Assembly (NCBI GenBank): GCA_030263805.2
Contig: CP136011.1
Location: 682,001 to 746,000, forward strand
From: Pseudomonas sp. FeN3W
Lineage (GTDB): Bacteria; Pseudomonadota; Gammaproteobacteria; Pseudomonadales; Pseudomonadaceae
Direction: 5' to 3'
DNA length: 64,000 nucleotides
The notes beneath the pieces were generated by a model. That model did not search any database and was not told where the DNA came from. It was given only the letters and a program-made list of their open reading frames with translations. Positions 43,941 through 52,294 of the stretch are shown one piece after another. Each line of letters starts with the position of its first letter. Within the stretch, counting starts at the first letter, position 1. Made by a program: the position numbers and the translations under genes.

Positions 43941-44188
43941 GCTCACCTCATGAATCCATCTTAACCAAATCAAGCCTGTAGTTTCCAGTCTTCAATGCAT
44001 GGTGTCGACTCAACCATGATCCCTGAGGCAATTACGACCCTGGTGTTTTTTTCAACATTGTCTATCGTCAATTTCTTATAGATCGTTCTCAGTAAAATGG
44101 ATTTGACTTATCGCCACACTCAAAACAACAAAAGGGGCGGCTAGGAGTACTGCGAAAGTAATAATCGCAAGGATCCAGTCAGCGATGC

Positions 44189-45565
44189 ATGAAAGAAAAC
44201 AATCTCTCCAGCAAGAAATCTCAAAAAGGCGTTACGCTCGTCGAACTCATACTGGTAATCGGAATAATTTCCTTTATATCCGTTATTGATATGGAGAAGA
44301 AAAGAAACGAATTAGAGCAAAAGCAGGCCAGAATTCTTGGAATTCAGCTTATGGAATATAACAATGCAGCAAGAGCATGGCTGGCTAGCAATGTTGGTGC
44401 CACTAACTCACATAAAACCGGAAGTCTTTGGCTGAAGCACAAATCCTGTGGCGGGCCAAACGACGTCAGTTATCTTGACTGTGATTTCCCTGAGGCAACA
44501 AAAACAAGCCCATTGCCTATCGGGCTTATATCATTAGACACTTCGATCACAACTTCAGGCACAGAACCCAACCAAATAACTGAAATTCGAACAATTACTT
44601 CCCCATATTCATTAACTGGTGGTGTCATCAGATCAGATTTGGCCGGAGTGGCTGCGCTTATCGGAGCTGCATCTAATTACTCCGGCAATAATGCAACTAG
44701 CCTTACTGCTGACAGCTCTTTCAGCTCAAGCCCAGAGAGCGGCGTGATTACAATGACGGTCAGAAATAACGGATTTGATGATCCATGGCTTCGCACTGAC
44801 GGCAGCAATCTGATGAACAGTAATTTAAAGTTTAATGATAAAAAGAGTGAATCAAAAAGAGAAATTCATAACTCGTCAAGGATACAAAATATTGTAGGAC
44901 AAGCACTGAAAATTGGAAACCTAGGTGGGGGAGAACTTGGTTACAGTGTTGTAGTTGACGCTAAGCTTGAAGTTCTCGGCGGCCTGCTTGTGAATAAATC
45001 TGCAAAATTCAATAGCACCATGGAGGTATCTGGTGACTTATACGCTAGGCAAGACTTAAAAGTTACTACAAATATTTCAGCTGGAGGAGGAATTTTTGCA
45101 ACAAAAGATATTGAAACCAAATCCAACATGATTGCTGACCGTTTTATAGACTCAGATAATAACTTGTTTTACGTTGACCCATCAAAAACCACAAACCTTT
45201 CTACTCTAATTTTAAAAAATGAATTGCAGGTCGATGGCATTGCGACACTTAATGACTCCCTGGTGTTAAATAAAATTGTCTCAAAGGGAGCAAATTGCAG
45301 CCCAAATGGCTCTTTAGCACGAGACCTCAAAGGAAAAGCGCTGTCCTGCCAATCGGGGAGATGGGATGGTATATCTGGCTTAAATGTTAAGACAATGACC
45401 ATCGGAAGTGGAACAATACAAGGGTATGACTTTTGTGCGCTGGCTAAAGTATCTAACGTAGAGGATGCACATTATTGCTCCATTGAATATGACCCTGTAA
45501 GCAAAGGCTGGAGAGCCAACAATTATAAATGCTATGGAATGAAGGTTAGTTGTCTGGCACTTTAG
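44189..45565 (+). CDS. PilV-like conjugative type IV pilus tip adhesin
   Basis: 458 residues. Class III prepilin leader: QKG then VTLVELILVIGIISFIS, with peptidase cleavage after G14 and Glu at +5. A long beta-rich shaft follows. The C-terminal domain starts GANCSPNGSLARDLKGKALSCQSGRWDG, the hallmark of PilV tip adhesins of IncI-type conjugative pili, which contact recipient-cell lipopolysaccharide. In those plasmids the C-terminus is varied by a shufflon; no recombinase or repeated site is seen here. Other pil genes must be elsewhere. Confidence 0.85.
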   Translation: MKENNLSSKKSQKGVTLVELILVIGIISFISVIDMEKKRNELEQKQARILGIQLMEYNNAARAWLASNVGATNSHKTGSLWLKHKSCGGPNDVSYLDCDFPEATKTSPLPIGLISLDTSITTSGTEPNQITEIRTITSPYSLTGGVIRSDLAGVAALIGAASNYSGNNATSLTADSSFSSSPESGVITMTVRNNGFDDPWLRTDGSNLMNSNLKFNDKKSESKREIHNSSRIQNIVGQALKIGNLGGGELGYSVVVDAKLEVLGGLLVNKSAKFNSTMEVSGDLYARQDLKVTTNISAGGGIFATKDIETKSNMIADRFIDSDNNLFYVDPSKTTNLSTLILKNELQVDGIATLNDSLVLNKIVSKGANCSPNGSLARDLKGKALSCQSGRWDGISGLNVKTMTIGSGTIQGYDFCALAKVSNVEDAHYCSIEYDPVSKGWRANNYKCYGMKVSCLAL

Positions 45566-45577
45566 AAACAATTGAAT

Positions 45578-45595
45578 ACCCCGCCGAAGCGGGGT
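45578..45595. terminator. Hairpin between convergent genes
   Basis: ACCCCGC (45578-45584), CGAA loop, GCGGGGT (45589-45595) directly after the pilus gene. No T-run on the plus strand, so termination is only likely. Confidence 0.5.
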
Positions 45596-45601
45596 GCGCG
45601 A

Positions 45602-46138
45602 TTACTTTAATTTCGCTGTGATTTGCTTCCCCCGTCGATCAATTTGCTTCCATTTCATCTTAAAAGAAGTTGACTCGATGCCACCAAACATAGAAGCATT
45701 GCTGTGAATCTCGGCAAGTCCAGTCAACAATAGAGTTGGCGCTTCAGGCTGGTCAAGAAACGACTGCAAGCCCTCAGCCTTCAGCAGATGAATGTCCATA
45801 TCACGTTCGATTAATCTCGCAACAGCCTCATCACCGCCCATCGAGCGCCACATGCTCGCCGAAACTGATGCATGATTGGGAAAATGCACTCGCCCGTCAG
45901 CGTCGATTTCCCTGCACGCGGGCTTTCCACAATCATGGTAGGTCTGGTACAGGCGCATTACTTCGAGCGAAGTCGTCTTTTCCCATAGGGCTGGCTCTTT
46001 TGCCCAACCAGGAAGCTTCCACTCATACACAAGAGGCCTGCCTTCTAGCACATGACCCATGAGATCCATGAAGTATCTGTGAACCGAATTACCATGCTCC
46101 AGTACTGACATGCCTGGCATCTGCTCACAAGCCATCAT
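45602..46138 (-). CDS. HD-domain phosphohydrolase-like protein
   Basis: 178 residues from ATG 46138. HD-type metal site: H20, HD at 68-69 (TYHDCGKP), H89 (FPNHASVSASMW) and a later Asp. The substrate of HD proteins ranges from nucleotides to tRNA ends. The frame is open upstream through the 19-base repeat described below, so the true start could be further up, near 46204. It is the last gene of a minus-strand run that begins with a tRNA and Pth2. Confidence 0.75.
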   Translation of the reverse strand: MMACEQMPGMSVLEHGNSVHRYFMDLMGHVLEGRPLVYEWKLPGWAKEPALWEKTTSLEVMRLYQTYHDCGKPACREIDADGRVHFPNHASVSASMWRSMGGDEAVARLIERDMDIHLLKAEGLQSFLDQPEAPTLLLTGLAEIHSNASMFGGIESTSFKMKWKQIDRRGKQITAKLK

Positions 46139-46192
46139 TTGGCTTTCAAGGTTTTTTAGCTTTTCGTTCCAGGTTCCCTGGATGCGGTCGTC

Positions 46193-46211
46193 CCGTTCGC
46201 AAGAGCTACAA
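46193..46211 (-). repeat. 19-bp repeat CCGTTCGCAAGAGCTACAA, copy 1
   Basis: Identical to 47788-47806. Both copies also share GCGGTC (46184-46189 and 47778-47783) three or four bases away. Located just downstream of the stop of the 46214 gene and before the HD gene. Confidence 0.85.
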
Positions 46212-46213
46212 AC

Positions 46214-46846
46214 TCATGACTGATCCCCAATGCTCGACAATTGTTTGATTTCATTTTTCAGCTGGCTCAACTGCATGGTCTTGTGATCCAGCTCAGCCTG
46301 CGCTTTCTTGAGGCGCGCCTTTCTCCCTTGTTCTTCCAGCGCCTTCTGCTGCTCATCACACCAGGCGTGAACAGCTTGTGTCGGATCCTCAAGGTCAAGC
46401 CATTGCGAAGGCACCTGACACTCATAGGTTTCAGTTTCGCCTCCGCCAATATAGGACGAAACCTTGAGCCACAAAAAATCTCCGTTAACGGAAGACCCTT
46501 CAATGCTTGCTCCATTCCACCACCAGGCTTTTTCAGGATGACGCTTTGGCTTGTCCTCTTCGCTTGCCAGGCCGTTGTACTGAGGAAACAGAAGGTCGAC
46601 GATGACCTCGATCCGCCGATCCTGAATGAACTGGAAGTGCTCAAAGCGCTGGCGCTCAAGGAGAGGATCAAGCTGTTTTTTCATCTGAGTAACCTGTTCC
46701 TGTAGCTCTTCATAACTCGGGGCGTCATGCAAAAGGCTTTTCTCCACTGCGTTTCGAAGAAGTCGAGCCGACTGATGTGCGCCGTCCTTTTCAAGCAGCC
46801 CGATAGCCAGCGAAAGGCCTGTTGCATGGTGTTTTTCGATGTTCAT
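46214..46846 (-). CDS. Coiled-coil hypothetical protein
   Basis: 210 residues. N- and C-terminal coiled coils (EELQEQVTQMKKQLDPLLERQRF and KKAQAELDHKTMQLSQLKNEIKQL) flank a small beta-rich domain. Ribosome-binding AGGACA. Unknown function. Confidence 0.7.
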   Translation of the reverse strand: MNIEKHHATGLSLAIGLLEKDGAHQSARLLRNAVEKSLLHDAPSYEELQEQVTQMKKQLDPLLERQRFEHFQFIQDRRIEVIVDLLFPQYNGLASEEDKPKRHPEKAWWWNGASIEGSSVNGDFLWLKVSSYIGGGETETYECQVPSQWLDLEDPTQAVHAWCDEQQKALEEQGRKARLKKAQAELDHKTMQLSQLKNEIKQLSSIGDQS

Positions 46847-46891
46847 TGATATGTCCTGTTGAGAAATGGGTATCCATCCATGGGGAATGAA

Positions 46892-47290
46892 TCAGGCTGC
46901 AATCGCCTGGTTGATAAGCTCCACCATTTCGGTCAGTGCTTCGCACGCTAGTTCGTCATCAAGGCCAGGGGGCAAGTACCGTCCTACGAGCGTATCTTTG
47001 CTCAAGCGCGCCGAGGAGAGCTTGTCCTTGTTCTTGACCCAGTAAGCGAGTCTGGATGCAACGCTTGCCAGCGCCTCCTTTGCATTGGCTCCATCTTCAA
47101 GGTGACTGGTCTTTCTGTAGTCAGCGCCACGAAGGACGGCGTAAACCGCATAGTCCTGAAGGAACAGTCGTGGATACTTGGTGCCATATTTAGGATCCTT
47201 GAATGGGCGCATGGCGGGGTCTGTGAGCAGAGACTTGAGGCTTGCGACCAGGGCTTTGCGAGTGATGGTGAAGGGTGTGTATGTGTTCAT
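46892..47290 (-). CDS. Hypothetical protein
   Basis: 132 residues from ATG 47290, with AAAGG upstream (frame open to 47329). Basic, helical. Contains KYPRLFLQDYAVYAVLRGADYRKTSHL. Follows Pth2 by 29 bases on the same strand. No family recognised. Confidence 0.65.
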   Translation of the reverse strand: MNTYTPFTITRKALVASLKSLLTDPAMRPFKDPKYGTKYPRLFLQDYAVYAVLRGADYRKTSHLEDGANAKEALASVASRLAYWVKNKDKLSSARLSKDTLVGRYLPPGLDDELACEALTEMVELINQAIAA

Positions 47291-47319
47291 GGTATTTACC
47301 TTTTGGTTTTTGGGTTTGA

Positions 47320-47715
47320 TTAAACGCATTGGAATTTTTTAGTAACGGCTCGCGCCTGCTCTTTTGTGCAGGGGCCAACGCCCAGCGCCGTAATGACGGG
47401 CTGACCGGTGAAATGCGGTTCAAGGATGTGGTGCTGATCCACCACCAGGGCACAGGGGATCCCAAGCTCACGTGCTTGCACGTAGGCTTTGATCAGCTGC
47501 TGCTGGTTTTTTGCTCGCAAAACGACCTTTGAGCCACCACGTTCAGGGTTGCGGTAGTCTTGGGCGATACGAGGAGCGATACGCTTAGCATCTTCAAAGC
47601 TGTCGCCAAAAGCATGGCCAGCTTGTGCAGCCAGTTTTCCAGCAGGCATCTGAAGATTGCCGCTGACAATGGCGTACTGATAGAGATGGTCATCAAGCGT
47701 TGTCGGAAGCGCCAA
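47320..47715 (-). CDS. Peptidyl-tRNA hydrolase 2 (Pth2)
   Basis: 131 residues from a TTG at 47715 (no better start; the frame stays open upstream and the N-terminus could be longer). Canonical Pth2: YAIVSGNLQMPAGKLAAQAGHAF with catalytic Lys at 27, GSKVVLRAKNQQQLIKAYVQARELGIPCALVVD, and PVITALGVGP near the end. It hydrolyses peptidyl-tRNA that has dropped off the ribosome. Bacteria normally rely on the unrelated Pth1; Pth2 in bacteria is mostly phage- or plasmid-borne. The gene lies 120 bases downstream of a tRNA on the same strand. Confidence 0.88.
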   Translation of the reverse strand: MALPTTLDDHLYQYAIVSGNLQMPAGKLAAQAGHAFGDSFEDAKRIAPRIAQDYRNPERGGSKVVLRAKNQQQLIKAYVQARELGIPCALVVDQHHILEPHFTGQPVITALGVGPCTKEQARAVTKKFQCV

Positions 47716-47787
47716 TAGCTTGGCAAGGTCTTCCGGAGAAATCGATGAAAGATCGATATCGGAGAGGGGGTCGGTGAGCGGTCTAAT

Positions 47788-47806
47788 CCGTTCGCAAGAG
47801 CTACAA
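47788..47806 (-). repeat. 19-bp repeat CCGTTCGCAAGAGCTACAA, copy 2
   Basis: Identical to 46193-46211; located between the tRNA and the Pth2 gene. Confidence 0.85.
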
Positions 47807-47835
47807 CATTTGAAAATACCTGACTGATTGAAGTT

Positions 47836-47912
47836 TGGTGCAAGATACCGGATTCGAACCGATGACCACCTGGGTTAGCACTCCAGTTACTCTACCGCTG
47901 AGCTAATCCTGC
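47836..47912 (-). tRNA. Unusual tRNA with GCU anticodon and no long variable arm
   Basis: Folds as a full cloverleaf on the minus strand: acceptor GCAGGAT/ATCTTGC with a G4-U69 pair, discriminator A and encoded CCA; D stem GCTC/GAGT; T arm ATCGG-TTCGAAT-CCGGT. The anticodon stem CTGG/CCAG has an A-C mismatch at 31-39, and loop GTGCTAA gives anticodon GCU (reads AGU/AGC, normally serine). The variable region is short, so it lacks the long arm that seryl-tRNA synthetase requires. An excellent promoter lies upstream. Confidence 0.88.
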
Positions 47913-47924
47913 ACTACGGTTTCC

Positions 47925-47953
47925 ATAATATGGCTCACCGAGCACGCTGTCAA
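47925..47953 (-). promoter_or_regulatory. Promoter of the tRNA-Pth2 transcript
   Basis: Minus strand: TTGACA (47948-47953), 17 bases, TATTAT (47925-47930). Start about 5-8 bases before the tRNA 5' end. Confidence 0.8.
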
Positions 47954-48044
47954 TACCCTTTCTTAGATTTTGCCTTACCCCCATCGGTCAATTTCTTTAC
48001 AATGAAACCTGCATGCCTGGCGATCCGCCTATTGTGAACGCAAA

Positions 48045-48137
48045 ATGATCGCAGCAACGAAAATGCCTCTAGTCATCGCAATGGCTTTATCCCCACCTCT
48101 CGCAAGCGCCGAAAACTTGAGCTGTTGGCCTGCATGA
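48045..48137 (+). CDS. 30-residue ORF with signal peptide (short or truncated gene)
   Basis: ATG 48045 to TGA 48137 encodes a signal-peptide-like sequence, KMPLVIAMALSPPLASA, followed by only eight residues (ENLSCWPA). This looks like the start of an exported protein cut short by a stop codon, or a tiny secreted peptide. No ribosome-binding site is obvious. Confidence 0.3.
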   Translation: MIAATKMPLVIAMALSPPLASAENLSCWPA

Positions 48138-48217
48138 AGCTTTAGAACCTACAGCAGCCTATTGATATCGATATAGAGACTAGTCAGAATGGAGAAACCA
48201 ACTAGGAGATACTTCTT

Positions 48218-48955
48218 GTGAGCACCAAGATTTTCAACGGACTTATTCTAAGAAATAGCTCGCTTGAAACAGCGCTTGATACATTGAAGCTAGTGCGACA
48301 GAAATGCATTCCAGTCATGAAGGCCGCCACTGCCAAGCAGATTGCCAAGCGAATCGCATTGAAAAATGATATGCGTGAAAACTACATACTCATTGAAAAG
48401 AAGACCGAATACGTTTTCGCTTCTGTCTTGGAGGAGTTTCATGAGGCCGAACGTACGGTAAAAGGTCGAGGCACTCGCAACACGACGTGGGATACTACAT
48501 TCGATATCTGCCTAATCCCGGACGGCAGGGATATTCTTGCGCTTAGCTATTTTGAAAACAACAAAGAATACACATCTCTTCTTGAAGAGGCGGGTTTCGA
48601 AGACTATTCCTACCAGAATTCAACCGACAAGCCTGAGAGCATTTCAGAAAACGAATGGGATGAGCGACATGATCGCTGGAAAGCTGTCCTGCCGAGATCT
48701 GCCACCCCCTGCGAAGTCGGCTTCACATATTCAGTGATCCATTGGGATGACATCGGAATGGTTTTTTTCAATGCCGACATTGTTATGTCAGCCATACCCT
48801 CTGAAGAAAAACGGAAAAAAAGTGTCGCAACAAGACTATGCGAGATCGAATATAGAAGAGAGGAGGGCACCTCCCTTATGGACGCGGTGGATGAAATCCT
48901 GAAGCTCAGCGAAGATAGAGCCAAATATGTCAGGTTAGCCAAAAGTGCAATATGA
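48218..48955 (+). CDS. Hypothetical protein
   Basis: 245 residues from GTG 48218 with AGGAG ten bases upstream. Soluble, helical N-terminus (TALDTLKLVRQKCIPVMKAATAKQIAKRIA), beta-rich middle, helical C-terminus. No family recognised. Confidence 0.7.
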   Translation: MSTKIFNGLILRNSSLETALDTLKLVRQKCIPVMKAATAKQIAKRIALKNDMRENYILIEKKTEYVFASVLEEFHEAERTVKGRGTRNTTWDTTFDICLIPDGRDILALSYFENNKEYTSLLEEAGFEDYSYQNSTDKPESISENEWDERHDRWKAVLPRSATPCEVGFTYSVIHWDDIGMVFFNADIVMSAIPSEEKRKKSVATRLCEIEYRREEGTSLMDAVDEILKLSEDRAKYVRLAKSAI

Positions 48956-49087
48956 CACTTTTACATACCCAGTTAATATTGGAAAATAACTGAAGCGCAC
49001 AACCATTTTCCATCGAAATGCGAACTGCGTCAAATTGTCGCATCTGTATAACCGACTTTAACTTATTCGGTCAATAGTTGATTATTG

Positions 49088-49116
49088 TTATTGGATTTAA
49101 CTGATGCCAATATAAT
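49088..49116 (+). promoter_or_regulatory. Promoter of the 49142 gene
   Basis: TTATTG (49088-49093), 17 bases, perfect TATAAT (49111-49116); AGAGGAAG follows before GTG 49142. Confidence 0.65.
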
Positions 49117-49141
49117 GACACAATAACAAGAGGAAGTTAGC

Positions 49142-49690
49142 GTGTCTGATATTATCAGTTATATTTATTCTGTCGCCCTAGAAGAATGGGAGTTGGCCAC
49201 TTCTGGTGCGTTAGGCATGTTTATAGTTGGGGTTCACCTATTCTATTTGTATGCTAGCATAATGCTACCACGGCAGCATTTGACTCAAATCAAAAAGTAC
49301 CGCACCGGAACGGGTGGCCTGGGTGACACTTGCCTGAAGAGTCAGTGGATGGGGGTGCGAATGCGTACTGCTCCATTGCTCTACTCAATTACAATCGGAT
49401 CCTGGCTGCTTTTCATATCGGTATTGCTTGATCTAATTGGAAGAATTGCATCGATTATTGAGGGTAACAAAGCGCAAAAGCGCGCAATGGAAGCGTCTGC
49501 CAATCCTGAAAGCAATGAAACCAAAGGCGAAGAGACGGCCCGGCAAGTAATGACAAAAATCATGTATGAAGGAAATGTGGAAATTATCCCTCCAAGTGAT
49601 AAATTCAGAGTGTACGATCCAGCCTCAAAGAAGCTCATTGAATTTGATGATCTGAGCTCGGTGGATAACTATATTGCATCAAGAGCCTGA
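49142..49690 (+). CDS. Inner-membrane protein with cytoplasmic tail
   Basis: 182 residues from GTG 49142 with GAGGAAG upstream. Two transmembrane helices (LGMFIVGVHLFYLYASIML and LLYSITIGSWLLFISVLLDLI) and a 90-residue hydrophilic C-terminal tail. No family recognised. Confidence 0.7.
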   Translation: MSDIISYIYSVALEEWELATSGALGMFIVGVHLFYLYASIMLPRQHLTQIKKYRTGTGGLGDTCLKSQWMGVRMRTAPLLYSITIGSWLLFISVLLDLIGRIASIIEGNKAQKRAMEASANPESNETKGEETARQVMTKIMYEGNVEIIPPSDKFRVYDPASKKLIEFDDLSSVDNYIASRA

Positions 49691-49714
49691 GAATCAGGCC
49701 CTGAGTGCATTTCT

Positions 49715-51229
49715 CTAGATATCAAGTTGCGAGTTAAGGAAGATCTTGCGGTACTTAACGGGAATTCTTGCAGCTTGTTCAGCAGTCGGCACAATGATCT
49801 TTGACAGATTTACGAAGTGTTTCTTAAGTCGCAAATCGGCAAAGTAATCATCGATTTTAATGTCCCCACCCTCGATAATTGCTAAAGCCTTAGTTTGCAA
49901 AGCTTTTGAGCCTTGATTTAGGTATTCCTTTAGCAGCTTCTCCTTCGCCTCTCGGCTCATCATAGAGACAAGCTCCGGCCTCCCTGTAAGCGGATGCCAA
50001 ATCCCCTTCAGGTACATGTCATTCAAAATAACGCTAACAGAGCTAATGTCTTTTACTTTAGAGTACCAAGCCCATTCTCTTGATCCAGTATATACAGCGT
50101 TATTTATATCCATTATCTCTGGACATAGCTTAACGAGGACACTCATCGCGCTAATCGAAAAACCATTGTCGGAACCCTCTCGATGAATAAGCCCGAGCGA
50201 CATGCTGTAAAAAGTTCCAAATATAGTATCGTAATCCTTGTCTGACAAAGAATACTCATTGCGCCACTCATTGATCTTTAGCAAATTACAGCCTAAAAAG
50301 TGTGTGGCCTTAATGCCGTATCCAGACCAAAGATCAGGGTAGCCACCCAGAAGCCTTGCTCTGTATATGTTTATCAATTCACCCAGGTGATCACTCTTCA
50401 TATCTTTGCAGAAATTTCTGACGAATAATTCATACCTTCGAATGACAACGTCAACAACATTCTCTATAGCCACACCCTGAATCGCCCAGATTGCTGCCGC
50501 AATTAAGGTTCCGGCTTCCATGTATTTGCGACTCGTCCAGGAGTCACTGTAATAGCCACCAGATGCAATCTCTATTTTTCGGTAATTTTCGAAACTAGAA
50601 ATCAGGAGCTGATCTGAACTTTCCATGTCTAGCAAAGCCGAAATATGGCTTAAAGGAGAATCGACTTCGGAAAAGGCGTGCCTATAGGTTTCGAAGATGA
50701 GTTTGTCGCCAGCAACCCTGTCATCAAACTCCCAAGCCAATTTACTGAACGCTGCCAAGAAGCATTGTTCAATATTCTTACCAATAAATAAGGTTTTCAT
50801 GGCCATGAAGTTATCTAAAGAATGAATAAGGCTATCGAGGCTTGGCCTACTCCACCTTGAAACTTGAAATCTTAGTAGCGGACTTGCTCCTGCTTCGATC
50901 ATGATTGCCGCAAGAAGAGGAAGTGTGCCATTTCTGGACATTGCGCGCGTTTGCTTGCAAAGTGAAATTGTAGTAAACCATGGCGTAATGATCTGTGAAT
51001 ATAAGCTACCAGCCTTACGGTATTCGTCAATCTGATCGTTTTCACTCTCATCTAACGATTCATCATAAATGTTATCATTTGCTACTTTCTTAACCACTTC
51101 CCAATCTAAATCCTCCGGCCCGCACAAGGAAAAGGCGACCTTTTCCCCGAAAAATTCGCTAATTCGAGCGCGTAGCTTCGGATAATCTACGGAATCAGTA
51201 GGCATTTCCGGGATTTCTACATCATTCAT
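49715..51229 (-). CDS. Large helical unknown protein with shared C-terminal tag motif
   Basis: 504 residues, soluble, helix-rich, no signal peptide. Ends IPVKYRKIFLNSQLDI, matching the C-terminal motif of the 8.2-11.7 kb paralogs although the body is not obviously related. Start overlaps the stop of the upstream gene by four bases (ATGA), so the pair is translationally coupled. Function unknown. Confidence 0.8.
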   Translation of the reverse strand: MNDVEIPEMPTDSVDYPKLRARISEFFGEKVAFSLCGPEDLDWEVVKKVANDNIYDESLDESENDQIDEYRKAGSLYSQIITPWFTTISLCKQTRAMSRNGTLPLLAAIMIEAGASPLLRFQVSRWSRPSLDSLIHSLDNFMAMKTLFIGKNIEQCFLAAFSKLAWEFDDRVAGDKLIFETYRHAFSEVDSPLSHISALLDMESSDQLLISSFENYRKIEIASGGYYSDSWTSRKYMEAGTLIAAAIWAIQGVAIENVVDVVIRRYELFVRNFCKDMKSDHLGELINIYRARLLGGYPDLWSGYGIKATHFLGCNLLKINEWRNEYSLSDKDYDTIFGTFYSMSLGLIHREGSDNGFSISAMSVLVKLCPEIMDINNAVYTGSREWAWYSKVKDISSVSVILNDMYLKGIWHPLTGRPELVSMMSREAKEKLLKEYLNQGSKALQTKALAIIEGGDIKIDDYFADLRLKKHFVNLSKIIVPTAEQAARIPVKYRKIFLNSQLDI

Positions 51230-52134
51230 AGTTCTATACCTATAACCTTAGCCATAACCTGCGTATCCGACAGAATTTCATCACGCAAATCCTCTGGAAT
51301 TACGCGATCTTCGTGCAATATTAGCGGGAACTGCGTTAGTGCGACCCTGTATGGTTCGACTTCATTCATTTCCGTATCAAAGGGCAGCGACGGATCAATT
51401 TCGATCATGTGCCGTAAAACGCTTTCATGCGTACTCCAGCTAACAGCGCCATTGCAGTTTTCGACCTGTAGCATATCCTCGAACACGGCGAGTTCACCAA
51501 AAGGGTCGTAGACAATACCGCGCTCACCCTCAGATTCTGGCCTGGCTCCAATCAACACACCCGAATCTGAGACGAACACCAAGACCTGGCCAATTTCCCT
51601 TAGCGTTGCATATAGGCCATCGCCACTGCCATCCAGAAGGTCTTCATTTGAGATCAAAACAGCAGCCTCTTCAATGCAGCGGGGCTGATGCACAGAGATA
51701 CCCTCCGCCTGCTCGACCAAGGTTAAATTGAAAGCCTGCTCGAAAGAAAGGCGCTTGAGCGCAAATTTGCGGCAATTCACACGTCCCTCATTGAGTGCAG
51801 CTGTCGCCTGCCTAACCTCATCAATGCTTCGATAATTCAGTATGTTTCGAAGCTCAACCGGAAGCTGCTCCTTACAAAGATCAAAGGACAGCAGTGCACG
51901 GTAGGCCTGACTCCTTGCGCCATTTGCGATCATAAGCCCCCTGGATTGCCTTGCAGCGTCCTTGGATGCGAAACGCTCAGCCATCCATCGCACGTATTTT
52001 TTCTTTTCTGACGGATCTGCATCAATGAGCATCCTCATCATTTCTTCCGGCGTGGTCTCGCAAGCCATGATCGCGCTGAACGAACGGGCTGCGCGTTCTA
52101 TCAATTTTTTTGCCTCAGTACTCGTTAACCGCAT
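51226..52134 (-). CDS. Hypothetical protein
   Basis: 302 residues from ATG 52134 (GGAG eight bases upstream; the frame is open to 52188). Begins with a helical segment (TSTEAKKLIERAARSFSAIM) and contains an alpha/beta region (VLVFVSDSGVLIGARPESEGERGIVYDPFGELAVF). Ends MAKVIGIEL, at best a weak version of the tag motif. Co-transcribed with the 504-residue gene. Confidence 0.75.
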   Translation of the reverse strand: MRLTSTEAKKLIERAARSFSAIMACETTPEEMMRMLIDADPSEKKKYVRWMAERFASKDAARQSRGLMIANGARSQAYRALLSFDLCKEQLPVELRNILNYRSIDEVRQATAALNEGRVNCRKFALKRLSFEQAFNLTLVEQAEGISVHQPRCIEEAAVLISNEDLLDGSGDGLYATLREIGQVLVFVSDSGVLIGARPESEGERGIVYDPFGELAVFEDMLQVENCNGAVSWSTHESVLRHMIEIDPSLPFDTEMNEVEPYRVALTQFPLILHEDRVIPEDLRDEILSDTQVMAKVIGIEL

Positions 52135-52221
52135 GGTTGTGCTCCAGGTTGTTTCGCGCATCGTAACCTGGTATGTCAATAGCAGCAAATCAAAAATATA
52201 AGCAAAAGCAAAAGGTGATTA

Positions 52222-52250
52222 TTGTCAAGATAATGGCGGTATGGTATACC
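52222..52250 (+). promoter_or_regulatory. Promoter of the two-partner transporter gene
   Basis: TTGTCA (52222-52227), 17 bases, TATACC (52245-52250), within ATGGTATACC (GTATAC core). Confidence 0.6.
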
Positions 52251-52294
52251 TTCACCTCACGTGAAATCTTTCTTCACCCCTACGGAGCTTAACC

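Larger units (their letters stand above)
47913..48217. other. Intergenic region
   Basis: Holds the tRNA promoter on the minus strand (47925-47953) and a 30-codon ORF (48045-48137). Nothing else recognised. Confidence 0.5.

Noticed and set aside
44189..45600. Shufflon around the PilV-like gene
   Set aside because: No repeated recombination sites or alternative C-terminal segments and no recombinase gene were found near it.
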